From the NCBI GenBank assembly GCA_030426805.1, contig JAUHXU010000001.1, positions 1,080,861-1,144,860 on the forward strand: 64,000 nucleotides of DNA, given 5' to 3'. The notes below the pieces were generated by a model, which saw only the letters and a program-made list of their open reading frames with translations, was not told where the DNA came from and ran no database searches. This stretch comes from a bacterium (GTDB lineage Bacteria; Planctomycetota; JAFGQW01). The position numbers were made by a program, and so were the translations under genes. This document shows, in pieces, positions 10,967-19,568 of this stretch. Every line of letters begins with the position of its first letter. Within the stretch, counting starts at the first letter, position 1.

Positions 10967-12262
10967 ATGAGCGGAATGAACGGGTCGATCCGCACCACGC
11001 GGCGCTACGCGACGGCCGCGGCGCTCCTCGTCGCAATGTGGGCCGCACCCGCCGTCGCGCAGGGCCACGCCGCCGGCTGGCTGGTCACCGGCCGCCAGCT
11101 TTCGGGCCCTGGCCCGGCGATCGTGCACGTCTCACCGACCGGTGCCGCGACGACGATCCTCCCGACCGGCGTCCTGGGCAGTGACGTGGTCGGCGGCACG
11201 CTCGACGCGGACAACAGCAGTCTCGTCGTCGCGTGGTCCCCGATCCTCGCCGGCCCGAGCGGCATCGCCCGCATCAACCGCACCGGCGCGGTGCTGGCGA
11301 CGCTGACGGCGACGGCCCAGCTTCGTTTCACCGACGTCACGATCGGCCCCGACGGCGACTACTGGGTCGCCGCGTCGCCAAGCCTCCTCTCCGGCGTCGG
11401 CACGATCTTCGGGATCAGCCGGGCCGGTGCGGTACGCACCATCGCGACCGGCGCCCCGCTCGACTGGCCCGCGGCGCTGACCGTCGACGTCGAGCGCGGA
11501 CTCGTGACCGTCCTCGACAACGGGCCGGCCGGGACGCGCGTGCTGTCGATCACGCCGCAAGGCGCCGTCGTCTCGATCGGCCCCGTGCTGCCCGGGCAAG
11601 GCCTCGGCCAGATCGCCTACGACTACGCGACGGACGGCTACTACGTGGGCGCGGGCGCGGCGACGCCGGTGCTGCACATCTCGGCGAGCGGTTCGATCAC
11701 GACACCGCCACCGCCGGGGTCCTACGACGTCATCAGCGTCGCGGTGGACCGCGCGAGTGCGCAGAAGCCGACCGCCTGGCTCGGTACCGGACCGTTGGCG
11801 AGCCGACTCGTGGCGTTCGATCCGGCGACCGGCGTGACGACGACGATCCGCCAAACCAGCCAGTTCGCGTACGATCACGTGATCCCCGACCGCTCGCGCA
11901 ACCTCGTCGCGACGAACCTCGGACAACGCCGCTGGCAGGTCGACCTGTCGGTCCCGGGTGACGCGGGCGCGAACTACGCGATGTTCCCGTCACTGAGCGG
12001 CACTCGACCGGGGGTCCCCCTCGCCGACGGCCGCCAGCTCGCGATCAACCCCGACGCCGCGACGACGCTCGCACTCGGCGGGCGACTCGCGCCCTACTGG
12101 TCCGGCAGCGCCGGCCAACTCAGCGCAGCGGGCCGCGCGACGGCAACCCTGAACCTCGCGGCGTTCCCCGGACTGCGCGTCTGGGTGATCGCGGCGACGT
12201 TCGGCGCCAGCGCGCCGCTCGGGGTCAAGACGATCGTCGACCCGATCGTGCTCACGAACTGA
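10967..12262 (+). CDS. secreted beta-propeller-like protein with shared C-terminal module
   Basis: This 431-residue protein has an N-terminal signal peptide (YATAAALLVAMWAAPAVAQ). The body is a series of short repeats built around I..I...G....I or L/F-D-x-x-T-G, such as GIARINRTGAVLATL, GTIFGISRAGAVRTI and RLVAFDPATGVTTTI, as in beta-propeller folds. Residues about 320-431 form a module shared with the neighbouring peptidase (ATATLNLAAFPGLRVWVIAA near the end). The start is supported by GGAGGG about 7 nt upstream. No enzymatic motif is visible and the function is unknown. It converges on 12252-13532 with an 11-bp overlap of the 3' ends. Confidence 0.65.
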   Translation: MSGMNGSIRTTRRYATAAALLVAMWAAPAVAQGHAAGWLVTGRQLSGPGPAIVHVSPTGAATTILPTGVLGSDVVGGTLDADNSSLVVAWSPILAGPSGIARINRTGAVLATLTATAQLRFTDVTIGPDGDYWVAASPSLLSGVGTIFGISRAGAVRTIATGAPLDWPAALTVDVERGLVTVLDNGPAGTRVLSITPQGAVVSIGPVLPGQGLGQIAYDYATDGYYVGAGAATPVLHISASGSITTPPPPGSYDVISVAVDRASAQKPTAWLGTGPLASRLVAFDPATGVTTTIRQTSQFAYDHVIPDRSRNLVATNLGQRRWQVDLSVPGDAGANYAMFPSLSGTRPGVPLADGRQLAINPDAATTLALGGRLAPYWSGSAGQLSAAGRATATLNLAAFPGLRVWVIAATFGASAPLGVKTIVDPIVLTN

Positions 12263-13532
12263 GGCGCGCGTCGAGCGCGGCGAGCGCTTCGGTCGCGCGC
12301 AACGGCACGCTCACGTGCGCGATCGTGCGCGCATCGGGTGACGGATCCGGGTTGACGTCGATCACCCACGCACCGTGCGCCCGCGCTCGGTCGGCGAGCA
12401 GGTACGGCGTCGGCACGACCCCCGACGTCCCGACGACGAGCACGACCTGCGCATCGTCGATCCACGCCTCGGCGGTCGCGATCACCTCGGCGTCGTAGGC
12501 CTCGCCGAAGTAGACGACGTTCGGCCGCAGCGGCGCGCCGCTGGTCGGGTCGCACGGGGGCAACGTGGACGTGTCGAGGTCGTCGATCGAGACGACGCGC
12601 CCGGTCGCGGTGTCGCGTGCCGTCTGCGCGTTGCCGTGGATCTCGAGCACGCTGTCGCTCCCGGCCGTGCTGTGCAACCGATCGATGTTCTGGGTGATGA
12701 CGCGCATCGACGGGAAGCGCGACTGCCACGCCGCGAGGATCTCGTGCGCGCGGTTGGGCCGTGCGTCGACGTATCGCGTGCGAAGCTCGAGGAGAAACGC
12801 CCAGACCTTCGCCGGGTTCCGCGCGAGCGCCTCCGCGGTCGCGACCTCGTCGAGATCGTGCTGATCCCACACGCCGCCGGCCGCGCGAAACGTCTCGACC
12901 CCGCTCTCCGCACTCACGCCGGCCCCGGTGATCACGACGACACGCTCGGCACCCACGAGGAGGTCCGCCGCCTCGTCGACGCGCGCCCCCGCCTCCTCGC
13001 AGTCGCGAAGCACGCGATCGACCTTGCGGCGCAGGGCCGGGATGTCGCCGTCGTTGACGAGCGCGACGTCGGCGAGACTCGCGGTGGCGAGCAACTGCTG
13101 AGCGGCGGGGTCGGTCGTGTTCTCCCGCGCCTCCAGTTCGACGAACCGCTCGAGCGACTCCGCATCGCCGGGTCGACCGCGCGCGACCGATCGCTCGAAG
13201 CGAAGCGTCGGCGGGGCGTCCACGTGCACGAGCACGAAGCCGGGCACGCGGCGAAGTGCCATCACCTCCGACGGGTTGCGGATGCTGTCGACGACGTCGC
13301 GATTGCCGAGTCGCTCGACGAGGCGCTCGGCGAGCACGCCCGGGCCGTGGTCGCGGCGCAACCGCGTCCCGGTGTCGATCATCGTCTCGCGCGTCGGCGC
13401 GAGTCCCTGCGCGGCGAGCTCCTCGCGGATGATGTCGCTCAGCGAGTAGACGCGAAATCCGTTCTCGGCGAGGTAGGCGGCGACCTCGCCCTTGCCGGAT
13501 GCGTTGGGGCCGGTGAGACCGATGACGGGCAT
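12252..13532 (-). CDS. P-loop nucleotide kinase-like domain fused to Sir2-family deacylase
   Basis: This 426-residue protein joins two domains. Residues 1-180 are a P-loop kinase-like domain: GPNASGKG (8-15), then SLSDIIREEL, VVDSIRNPSEV and RFERSVARGRPGD. It resembles the CoaE/adenylate-kinase-like ATPase that, from memory, is fused to dCMP deaminases elsewhere. Residues about 190-426 are a sirtuin: GAGVSAESG (203-211), QNID (281-284) and catalytic His299 in EIHG. Sirtuins deacylate lysines using NAD. The zinc-ribbon cysteines are missing; Cys327 alone lies in that region. The Tyr-x-x-Arg pair of desuccinylase-type sirtuins appears replaced by Leu. A good Shine-Dalgarno (AAGGAA) supports the ATG. 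Confidence 0.88.
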   Translation of the reverse strand: MPVIGLTGPNASGKGEVAAYLAENGFRVYSLSDIIREELAAQGLAPTRETMIDTGTRLRRDHGPGVLAERLVERLGNRDVVDSIRNPSEVMALRRVPGFVLVHVDAPPTLRFERSVARGRPGDAESLERFVELEARENTTDPAAQQLLATASLADVALVNDGDIPALRRKVDRVLRDCEEAGARVDEAADLLVGAERVVVITGAGVSAESGVETFRAAGGVWDQHDLDEVATAEALARNPAKVWAFLLELRTRYVDARPNRAHEILAAWQSRFPSMRVITQNIDRLHSTAGSDSVLEIHGNAQTARDTATGRVVSIDDLDTSTLPPCDPTSGAPLRPNVVYFGEAYDAEVIATAEAWIDDAQVVLVVGTSGVVPTPYLLADRARAHGAWVIDVNPDPSPDARTIAHVSVPLRATEALAALDARLSS

Positions 13533-13634
13533 GGCGATTTCCTTCGGTTGCTTCCTCTTAGCAGCAAATCGACGCGGAACGCGCAGCTCCCCTCGGTGGT
13601 GTGTATTTATTGCACATTATAGAACTGCTACAGG

Positions 13635-13643
13635 TGATATACT
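13635..13643 (+). promoter_or_regulatory. candidate extended -10 promoter of the pilin operon
   Basis: TGATATACT is an extended -10 element (TGn-TATACT) lying 23 nt before the ATG at 13667, inside an AT-rich patch (13601-13645) unusual for this DNA. The nearest -35-like hexamer, TTGCAC at 13610, is 22 nt away and so too far, but extended -10 promoters can work without one. Confidence 0.45.
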
Positions 13644-13666
13644 CCAACAGAGAGGGCAGGGAGTCC

Positions 13667-14842
13667 ATGCACCAGACCACCGTGACGGGGCACGAGTGCC
13701 GCGCCGACGAACGCGGCAGCATCCTCGTGATCGTGTTGTTCGTGTCGCTCGCGATCTCGGGACTGATCTTCGCCGGCGGTCTCGGCCTCGGGGCCGCACG
13801 AACGCAGGCCGAGACCGAGTTCCGCGTGTTCGGCCAGGCGCGCAACGTCGCTCGTGCCGGCCTCGTCGACGCGTTCTCGTGGTTCCGCCGCCAACCGTCG
13901 CAGCCGGTATCGGCCTTCGCGCCGCGGCGCGACGACCTGGCGGACCCGCCGATCCGCGACACCGACGACCCGGCCATCGGGATCGTGCGGAGCTTCCGGA
14001 TCTCCGGTGACATCTGGGGCCGCTACGAAGTGCGCCACTCCGACAAGGACCGGCGGCTCACCGCACGCGACGTCTCGACGCTGCGCCGCCTGCCCGGGAC
14101 CGGCCAAGCCTGGGCGCTCGCCGCCGTCGGCACGGTCTACCGCAACCGCGACCCGAACGTCGCATTCGACCAGAACCCGAACGAGGTGCTCGGTAGCGCG
14201 CGCGCGTTCACCGAGATCCGCCGCATCACGATGTCGCCCCCCGCCGGCGCCGCGATCAACGCGACGTCGGCATCGGCCGTCAGCCTCGGGGCCCGCTCGC
14301 GGGTGATCGGCAACGAGGGCGCCGGTGTCGCGATTCCGAGCGGGACCGGGTCGGTCGGCACGAGCGGCGAACTCTCGGGCACGCCCGGTTGGACCGGCAT
14401 CGCGGCGTCGAGCTTCGAGATCAGCGTGTCGCGCGTGTTCGGCGTGCCGGTCGCCGAGTTGAAGAGCCTCGCCGACGAAGTGGTCGCGGACCCGAACAAG
14501 GTGCCGAGCCCGCTGCCGCAGGAGAAGCTGATCGTCATCGAGGGCAACGTCACGTTCGACGACGCGCGCCCGCTCCGCGGGACCGGCGTGCTCTACGTCG
14601 AGGGCGACCTGACGATCGCGGCATCGCCACTGAATTTCTTCAACGGTCTGCTCTACGTCGACGGCGACGTGACGGTCCGCGCACCGTCGGTCGTCCGCGG
14701 CAGCATCGTCGCGACGGGCACGGTCTCGGTCTCCGGCGCCGGAGACTACGCGGAAGTCGAATACGACAGCGGCGTGCTCGGCGCGCTGATGCTGTCGATG
14801 GGCCAATACCGGATCTCCAAGGCGATCCGCTTCGCGGAGTAG
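13667..14842 (+). CDS. PilX-like minor pilin protein with polymer-forming-type C-terminal repeats
   Basis: I take the ATG at 13667, which follows AGGGAG, rather than an upstream in-frame GTG at 13601; this gives 391 residues. The N-terminus has a short basic/polar leader and a hydrophobic helix (GSILVIVLFVSLAISGLIFA, residues 18-37) like PilX/GspK-type accessory pilins. Residues about 280-370 consist of short beta repeats (LIVIEGNVTFDDARPLRGTG, then VLYVEGDLTIAAS, LLYVDGDVTVRAPSV, SIVATGTVSV). This recalls bactofilin-like or DUF7305-like beta-helical tails. It is the first gene of a three-gene pilin operon, 12 nt before the next start, and probably helps initiate or cap a type IV pilus or type II secretion pseudopilus. 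Confidence 0.65.
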   Translation: MHQTTVTGHECRADERGSILVIVLFVSLAISGLIFAGGLGLGAARTQAETEFRVFGQARNVARAGLVDAFSWFRRQPSQPVSAFAPRRDDLADPPIRDTDDPAIGIVRSFRISGDIWGRYEVRHSDKDRRLTARDVSTLRRLPGTGQAWALAAVGTVYRNRDPNVAFDQNPNEVLGSARAFTEIRRITMSPPAGAAINATSASAVSLGARSRVIGNEGAGVAIPSGTGSVGTSGELSGTPGWTGIAASSFEISVSRVFGVPVAELKSLADEVVADPNKVPSPLPQEKLIVIEGNVTFDDARPLRGTGVLYVEGDLTIAASPLNFFNGLLYVDGDVTVRAPSVVRGSIVATGTVSVSGAGDYAEVEYDSGVLGALMLSMGQYRISKAIRFAE

Positions 14843-14854
14843 GAGGCGACTGTC

Positions 14855-17800
14855 GTGCGTCAATCCCGACCCATGCGTGAACGCGGCGTGACGATCATCG
14901 AGGTGATCTTCTCGATCGCGATCTTCTCGCTCGTCGCGGTCGCGGCGGCCGAGCACATCGGCCTGTCGTGGTCGTACACCGAGATGAACCGCGATCGGAT
15001 CTTCGCCTACCGCCGCGCGCAGGCGATCCTGACCGAGTTGCAAGCGGTCGTCGACCGCGGCGATGCGGAGGTCGCTTCCGACCTCGACGAGTACGACGAC
15101 GGCGCCGTGACGCGCTCCGCGCTGACGATCACCGAGGTCGGCGGCAAGCTCGTCGACCCGGCGCATCCGGCCAGCCTGAACAGCCAGACCGCCAACGGCC
15201 GGTGGCGCTGGTCGCGCCAGGTCTCGGTGCGAACGTTCCCGGGCCAACAGACGCGCGACGTCCGGCTCGTGACGGTGCGGGTCTTCCGACACCACAAGGA
15301 CGGCCGCCGCACGCGCGCCGCCGAGATGTCGTCGGTGATCCGAACGCTCGGCAAGTCCTACCCGACGACGCAGGTCTACGACGTCTACCTGCTCGCGCTC
15401 GAGAGCGTGCCGGGCTGGTGGGTCTATATGGACTCGATCCGTCCGTTCATCGAGTCGACGCTGTCGGATCTCGAAGCGCGAAACCCGGGTCTCGAGTTCC
15501 GCACGCACTGGATCACGAAGGCCGGCTACGGCCGCGATCCGCACTACGCGCCCTACATGAACGACGCGAAGCCGTCGACGGATCCGATCCCCGGCGCCTA
15601 CTTCTATCCGGGCCTGATGCCGACCGGCTCGTCGGCCAAGCGCTACTACGTGCCGGACAACGTCGAAGGCGTGAAGAACGTCGACGGCACCTACACGAAC
15701 CACGTGTCGGACAGCCCGTTCCCGTACACGGTCGCCGATCAGTTCAATCACTGCACGCGGCTGCCCGAGGCGCGTCGACTGTTCCAGCAACGCGTCGCGG
15801 TCGGGCTCGAAGACCCGCAGGCCCCGACGTGGCAGCTCCTCCTCGAGGACCTGATCTCGAACCCGACGAAGTTCCACAATGCGATCCTCGTCAACTTGCA
15901 CGGCGAGTTGCTTCCGATGCCGCCGATGCGCAACTACTCCGACGCGGCGAAGGATCCCGGGAGCGCGCCGGGCGTCCGCGCGGTGACGCATCCCGAGCAA
16001 TTGCGCTACGACAACGGCGCGCCCGAGGACGTGCGCCTGCGGGTCTACACGTATCAAGCCGCGGGCACGCCGTCGTCGATCGCGCGCACCGACGTCACGG
16101 TCCGCATCGGCGGGCTGTCACTGCCGGACGCGCTGACGCTCCAGGCGCAGATGTCGGATCCCGATCCGGCGCAGCGCCCGATCCGGATCGAGAAGATCGA
16201 GGCGGCGAAGCTGACCCCGGTCGCACCGATCCTCTACCGACGCATCACGACGGCTCCCGGCCAGGCGCCCAACGCGGTGCTCGGCGAGTCGATGTGGGTC
16301 GACGCGGTCGCGATCGAGGACGGCGACGTCGTGCTCCGCTTGAAGGCGTCCCCGACGACGTCGGGTCTGCTCGGCGGCACCGGCCTCGACGCGTCCGCCC
16401 GCCTCTACGGCCAGGACTACGTGCCCTCGCCGATCGGGACGAACTTCACGCGAGACCTGACGACCGTCGGCACCGGTCCGAAGAACACCGCGCGCTGGAT
16501 CATCACGATCCGGGGCAGCGCAGGCACCCATCCGACGCTGATGCCGGCGGCCGACGCGATGCTCGAAGTCGAAACGCATCTCGGCGCCACCGCCGGCAAC
16601 CGCTTCCCGCGACTGGCGAAGTTCGAGTCGGTCGCGCCGCCGGTCTTCGGCGACGCGAACTGGGAGCGCATGCCGTCGATCGACCCGAGCGCATCGGCGA
16701 GCTGGGAGACCGGCTACGGCTGGCAACCGGAGAAGGACCCGGCGAAGCGTTGGCCCGCGGCCGCGCCGGCCTGGTTCGACCGGCCCGAGAACCGCTCGAC
16801 GACGTTCGTCTACTGGACGGCCGACGCCGCATCGGTCCCGTTCACCGAGCGCTACCAATACACCGGTGACCCGCGCCACTGCCCCTACGCCGACACGCGT
16901 CCGGGCGGGGTCAACTTCCCCAACGCGGTCAACTGGTACTTCGACGACATGAACAACGGCGCCGGCAACCACCAGGGTGCCTGGGGCTTCCCCGGCGGTC
17001 GACTGCGCGACTCGTGGAACGGCATCGCGCTCGACGTCGCTCGCTACACGCAGACCGTCCGCAGCGCGATCGCGAACGCGGAGATGCTCTACACGACGCT
17101 GACCGGGTTCTCCTACTACTACCTCGGGATCGGTGGCGAGATCGGCTACGACTCCGCCAACGGCTTCTCGAACTCGATCCCGGTCGACGGCACCCCGTAC
17201 GGCACGACCGGCGCGATCAACGTCGACAGCATCTCCAGTGGTGGCGATTCGAGCTACCGGGGCACGAAGCTCGTCCGTGCGGCGGGCGCGAACCCGTGGT
17301 GGTGCCGTCCGTGGCTCGGCGAGTTGCATCCCGACTCGGCGCACGCGACGTGGACGTCGCGAGGGAACCTGCCCGCCGGCAGTGGCACCGGGGAGTTCTA
17401 CCGCGCGCGCCGCCAGGACGTCACGACGAACCTGCCGGTCGGCACGTCGCTCGCATCCGCTCATCGGCGGACCGGCGCCGAAGGGTGCACGTCGGTGTTC
17501 AACGTCGGAACCAGCAGCGCGACGTTCCACCACCAATACCGCGACAACCAGAGCGGCAACCTGACCAGCACCGGTGGCGAGATCGCCGCCGGCTACAACT
17601 TCAGCGTGCCGAGCCGGGCGAAGATCAGTCGTCCGTTCGCGATCGCGTCGAACTACGACGGCGGCCTGCCGCCCGAGTTCAGCTTCTCGACGGACTTCCC
17701 GCGCTACCGCGCGGCGCTCGTTCGCACCTACTTCGGCCACCAGAGCTCCGGCAGCACCGGATCCGCGCTCGTCAGTCTGACGGAGCCGACGGCGGGCAAC

Positions 17801-18358
17801 ACCGGCTACGTGGTCGTCAACGGCCTCGACAAGACGGTCGAGTCGGGCTCGGCGTTCATCGCGAAGTACTCGGTGCTGTCGCTGATCCACTCGCTGCTCG
17901 AGGCGGGCAACGGCGCGCTGACGCGGCCGGTCACGCGCCTGCCGCGCGCGGTGATCACGGCGCCGACGTTCTCGACCGAGCTGATCGAGCCGGCATCGAT
18001 CGCGATCCAGTGGAGCACGCAGTGGGTGCGCTGGGACGGCCGCCCCTACTCGGCGACGAGCACGCCGAACACCTCGGAGTCCGAGACGCGGCTGCGCTAC
18101 TCGCTGCTCTACTCGGCCGACAACGCGGAGACGTGGCGGTCGATGGTCGACGACACCGTGCTGACCCCGGGCGTCCGCCCGCCGGCAGCGCAACTGCTCA
18201 CCGATCAGGGCACCGGCGACGAGGTGTTCGACTGGAAGACGCCCGAGGCGAAGTTCGCGCAGGGCTCCTACCTGATCCGCATCGAGGTCTACCGGAGCAC
18301 CGAAGTGCTGCACTACGCCCATCACACCGAGAAGATCTACATCGATCGAGGAAAGTAG
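14855..18358 (+). CDS. giant type IV pilin-like protein (PilV/GspI-type N-terminus, 1167 aa)
   Basis: It starts with GTG at 14855, 8 nt after a perfect AGGAGG. The leader ends MRERG followed by VTIIEV and a hydrophobic stretch (FSIAIFSLVAVAAAEHIGL): a prepilin-peptidase site with Glu at mature position 5. After about 60 residues of pilin helix, more than 1000 residues follow that are not pilin-like, rich in Tyr, Trp, Asn and Ser/Thr. The C-terminal 120 residues resemble a fibronectin/Ig-like domain (LRYSLLYSADNAETWRSM). Ordinary minor pilins have 150-250 residues. The protein probably presents a large tip or side domain on a pilus or pseudopilus, perhaps for adhesion; this is inference from architecture. 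Confidence 0.7.
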   Translation: MRQSRPMRERGVTIIEVIFSIAIFSLVAVAAAEHIGLSWSYTEMNRDRIFAYRRAQAILTELQAVVDRGDAEVASDLDEYDDGAVTRSALTITEVGGKLVDPAHPASLNSQTANGRWRWSRQVSVRTFPGQQTRDVRLVTVRVFRHHKDGRRTRAAEMSSVIRTLGKSYPTTQVYDVYLLALESVPGWWVYMDSIRPFIESTLSDLEARNPGLEFRTHWITKAGYGRDPHYAPYMNDAKPSTDPIPGAYFYPGLMPTGSSAKRYYVPDNVEGVKNVDGTYTNHVSDSPFPYTVADQFNHCTRLPEARRLFQQRVAVGLEDPQAPTWQLLLEDLISNPTKFHNAILVNLHGELLPMPPMRNYSDAAKDPGSAPGVRAVTHPEQLRYDNGAPEDVRLRVYTYQAAGTPSSIARTDVTVRIGGLSLPDALTLQAQMSDPDPAQRPIRIEKIEAAKLTPVAPILYRRITTAPGQAPNAVLGESMWVDAVAIEDGDVVLRLKASPTTSGLLGGTGLDASARLYGQDYVPSPIGTNFTRDLTTVGTGPKNTARWIITIRGSAGTHPTLMPAADAMLEVETHLGATAGNRFPRLAKFESVAPPVFGDANWERMPSIDPSASASWETGYGWQPEKDPAKRWPAAAPAWFDRPENRSTTFVYWTADAASVPFTERYQYTGDPRHCPYADTRPGGVNFPNAVNWYFDDMNNGAGNHQGAWGFPGGRLRDSWNGIALDVARYTQTVRSAIANAEMLYTTLTGFSYYYLGIGGEIGYDSANGFSNSIPVDGTPYGTTGAINVDSISSGGDSSYRGTKLVRAAGANPWWCRPWLGELHPDSAHATWTSRGNLPAGSGTGEFYRARRQDVTTNLPVGTSLASAHRRTGAEGCTSVFNVGTSSATFHHQYRDNQSGNLTSTGGEIAAGYNFSVPSRAKISRPFAIASNYDGGLPPEFSFSTDFPRYRAALVRTYFGHQSSGSTGSALVSLTEPTAGNTGYVVVNGLDKTVESGSAFIAKYSVLSLIHSLLEAGNGALTRPVTRLPRAVITAPTFSTELIEPASIAIQWSTQWVRWDGRPYSATSTPNTSESETRLRYSLLYSADNAETWRSMVDDTVLTPGVRPPAAQLLTDQGTGDEVFDWKTPEAKFAQGSYLIRIEVYRSTEVLHYAHHTEKIYIDRGK

Positions 18359-18362
18359 TCCG

Positions 18363-19361
18363 ATGAGTCGCCCGAACCCGCAGAGCTGCGCCGGCGTCAC
18401 CGTCGTCGAAATGACGGTGGTCGCCGCGGTCTTCAGCCTGCTCGCGCTCGTGTTCTTCCAGTCGGTGGGCATGGTCGAGAGCGGCAACGAACGGATCACG
18501 CAGCACAACCGGCTCTACACGAAGTGCCAGCACGTCCTCAACCGCCTCGCGCAGCAGACGTCCGGCAGCGCTCGCCTCTACACGGACAGCGCCGAGGCCC
18601 GCGCGCTGTTCGGCCTGCTCGAGGGCGTGACCGCCCAGCGACTGACACCGAGCCATCTGCCGGTCGCGGTGCCGGACGGCATCCTCGAGAAGGACACGGT
18701 CAGCATGCGCGTGACCGGCAACGCGCTGCTGTTCCTCGAGGCGTTGCGCCCACTGGAGTACGTCCCGAGCGGCCAGACCGTCGGCACCGACCGCATCGAC
18801 ATCTACCGCGTCTCCGCGGTCTACCTCGTGCGCAAGGCCGGCACCGTCGGCTCGCTCGACGCCCTGCCGAACGGACTCGACCTCGTGACGTTCCGGAGTG
18901 CCCCGCTGATCGACCACGACCAGGTCATGGCGATCGACGACCCGCTCGACCGGGCCGACGTGCTCGCGAGCGCGCGCACCGTTCGCGGCGTCCAGTTCCT
19001 GTTCGACACCGACGCGCCGGTCGCGTCCGCGCTGACGTCGTTCGACGACTCCGGCGGCATCGGGTCGGCCCCGACGCCCTACCGGATCCCGGCCGACCCG
19101 GACCGCGGGCGTCGCGCATTCTTCGAGAACGTGTCGGTGTCGGTCGCGACCAACGGCGCACCGACCCGCCACGGCGTGGCGCGCTTCTCGCAGACGGACA
19201 AGACCGGTGACGGCTTCCCGCACGGGTTCGAGGTCCGCGTGCACGGCAAGTCCGGCGCCCGCGCGATCACGATGCACCTCGTGCTCGCCAGCCGATCGAC
19301 CCCCAGCGGCGACGTCAACTACACGAACCTGAGCGCCTCCGCCGTCACCCGCGACTTCTGA
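18363..19361 (+). CDS. PilW/GspJ-like minor pilin
   Basis: This 332-residue protein starts 4 nt after the giant pilin stop. Its leader ends CAG and is followed by VTVVEM and a hydrophobic helix (TVVAAVFSLLALVFFQSVGM), so a prepilin peptidase should cut before Val12, with Glu at mature position 5. The C-terminal part is a mixed soluble region with phrases typical of PilW/GspJ-type proteins (RGVQFLFDTD, GFEVRVHG). It completes the operon 13667-19361. No pilus motor, secretin or prepilin peptidase is in the window, so the assembly machinery must be encoded elsewhere. Confidence 0.7.
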   Translation: MSRPNPQSCAGVTVVEMTVVAAVFSLLALVFFQSVGMVESGNERITQHNRLYTKCQHVLNRLAQQTSGSARLYTDSAEARALFGLLEGVTAQRLTPSHLPVAVPDGILEKDTVSMRVTGNALLFLEALRPLEYVPSGQTVGTDRIDIYRVSAVYLVRKAGTVGSLDALPNGLDLVTFRSAPLIDHDQVMAIDDPLDRADVLASARTVRGVQFLFDTDAPVASALTSFDDSGGIGSAPTPYRIPADPDRGRRAFFENVSVSVATNGAPTRHGVARFSQTDKTGDGFPHGFEVRVHGKSGARAITMHLVLASRSTPSGDVNYTNLSASAVTRDF

Positions 19362-19568
19362 CATCGCGCGCCGATATCGCTCGCTGACGCGAATCTGACG
19401 CGGAACGGCACGGAATCGGCGCAGCGAGGTGCCGCCACCGCGGGTTCCGCTCGACTCGCGGTCGCCCGGGGGACTACCCTTTCGGCCCCGGTCCGCCGCT
19501 GCCCGCGCCCGTCTCGGCGTGGGCGCGGTTCGTCGCGACCGGCCGACCCCGCGCCGTGGAATCGCCCG

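Noticed and set aside
7861..10998. 1045-codon minus-strand frame opposite the metallopeptidase
   Set aside because: Low-complexity Arg/Val/Asp sequence; the plus strand carries a signal peptide, zinc motif, ribosome site and terminator.
19500..19560. Possible glycine riboswitch before the SHMT-GcvT gene
   Set aside because: The 207-bp gap contains a GC hairpin (CCGCGCCC/GGGCGCGG) but none of the conserved glycine-aptamer core sequences that I could find.
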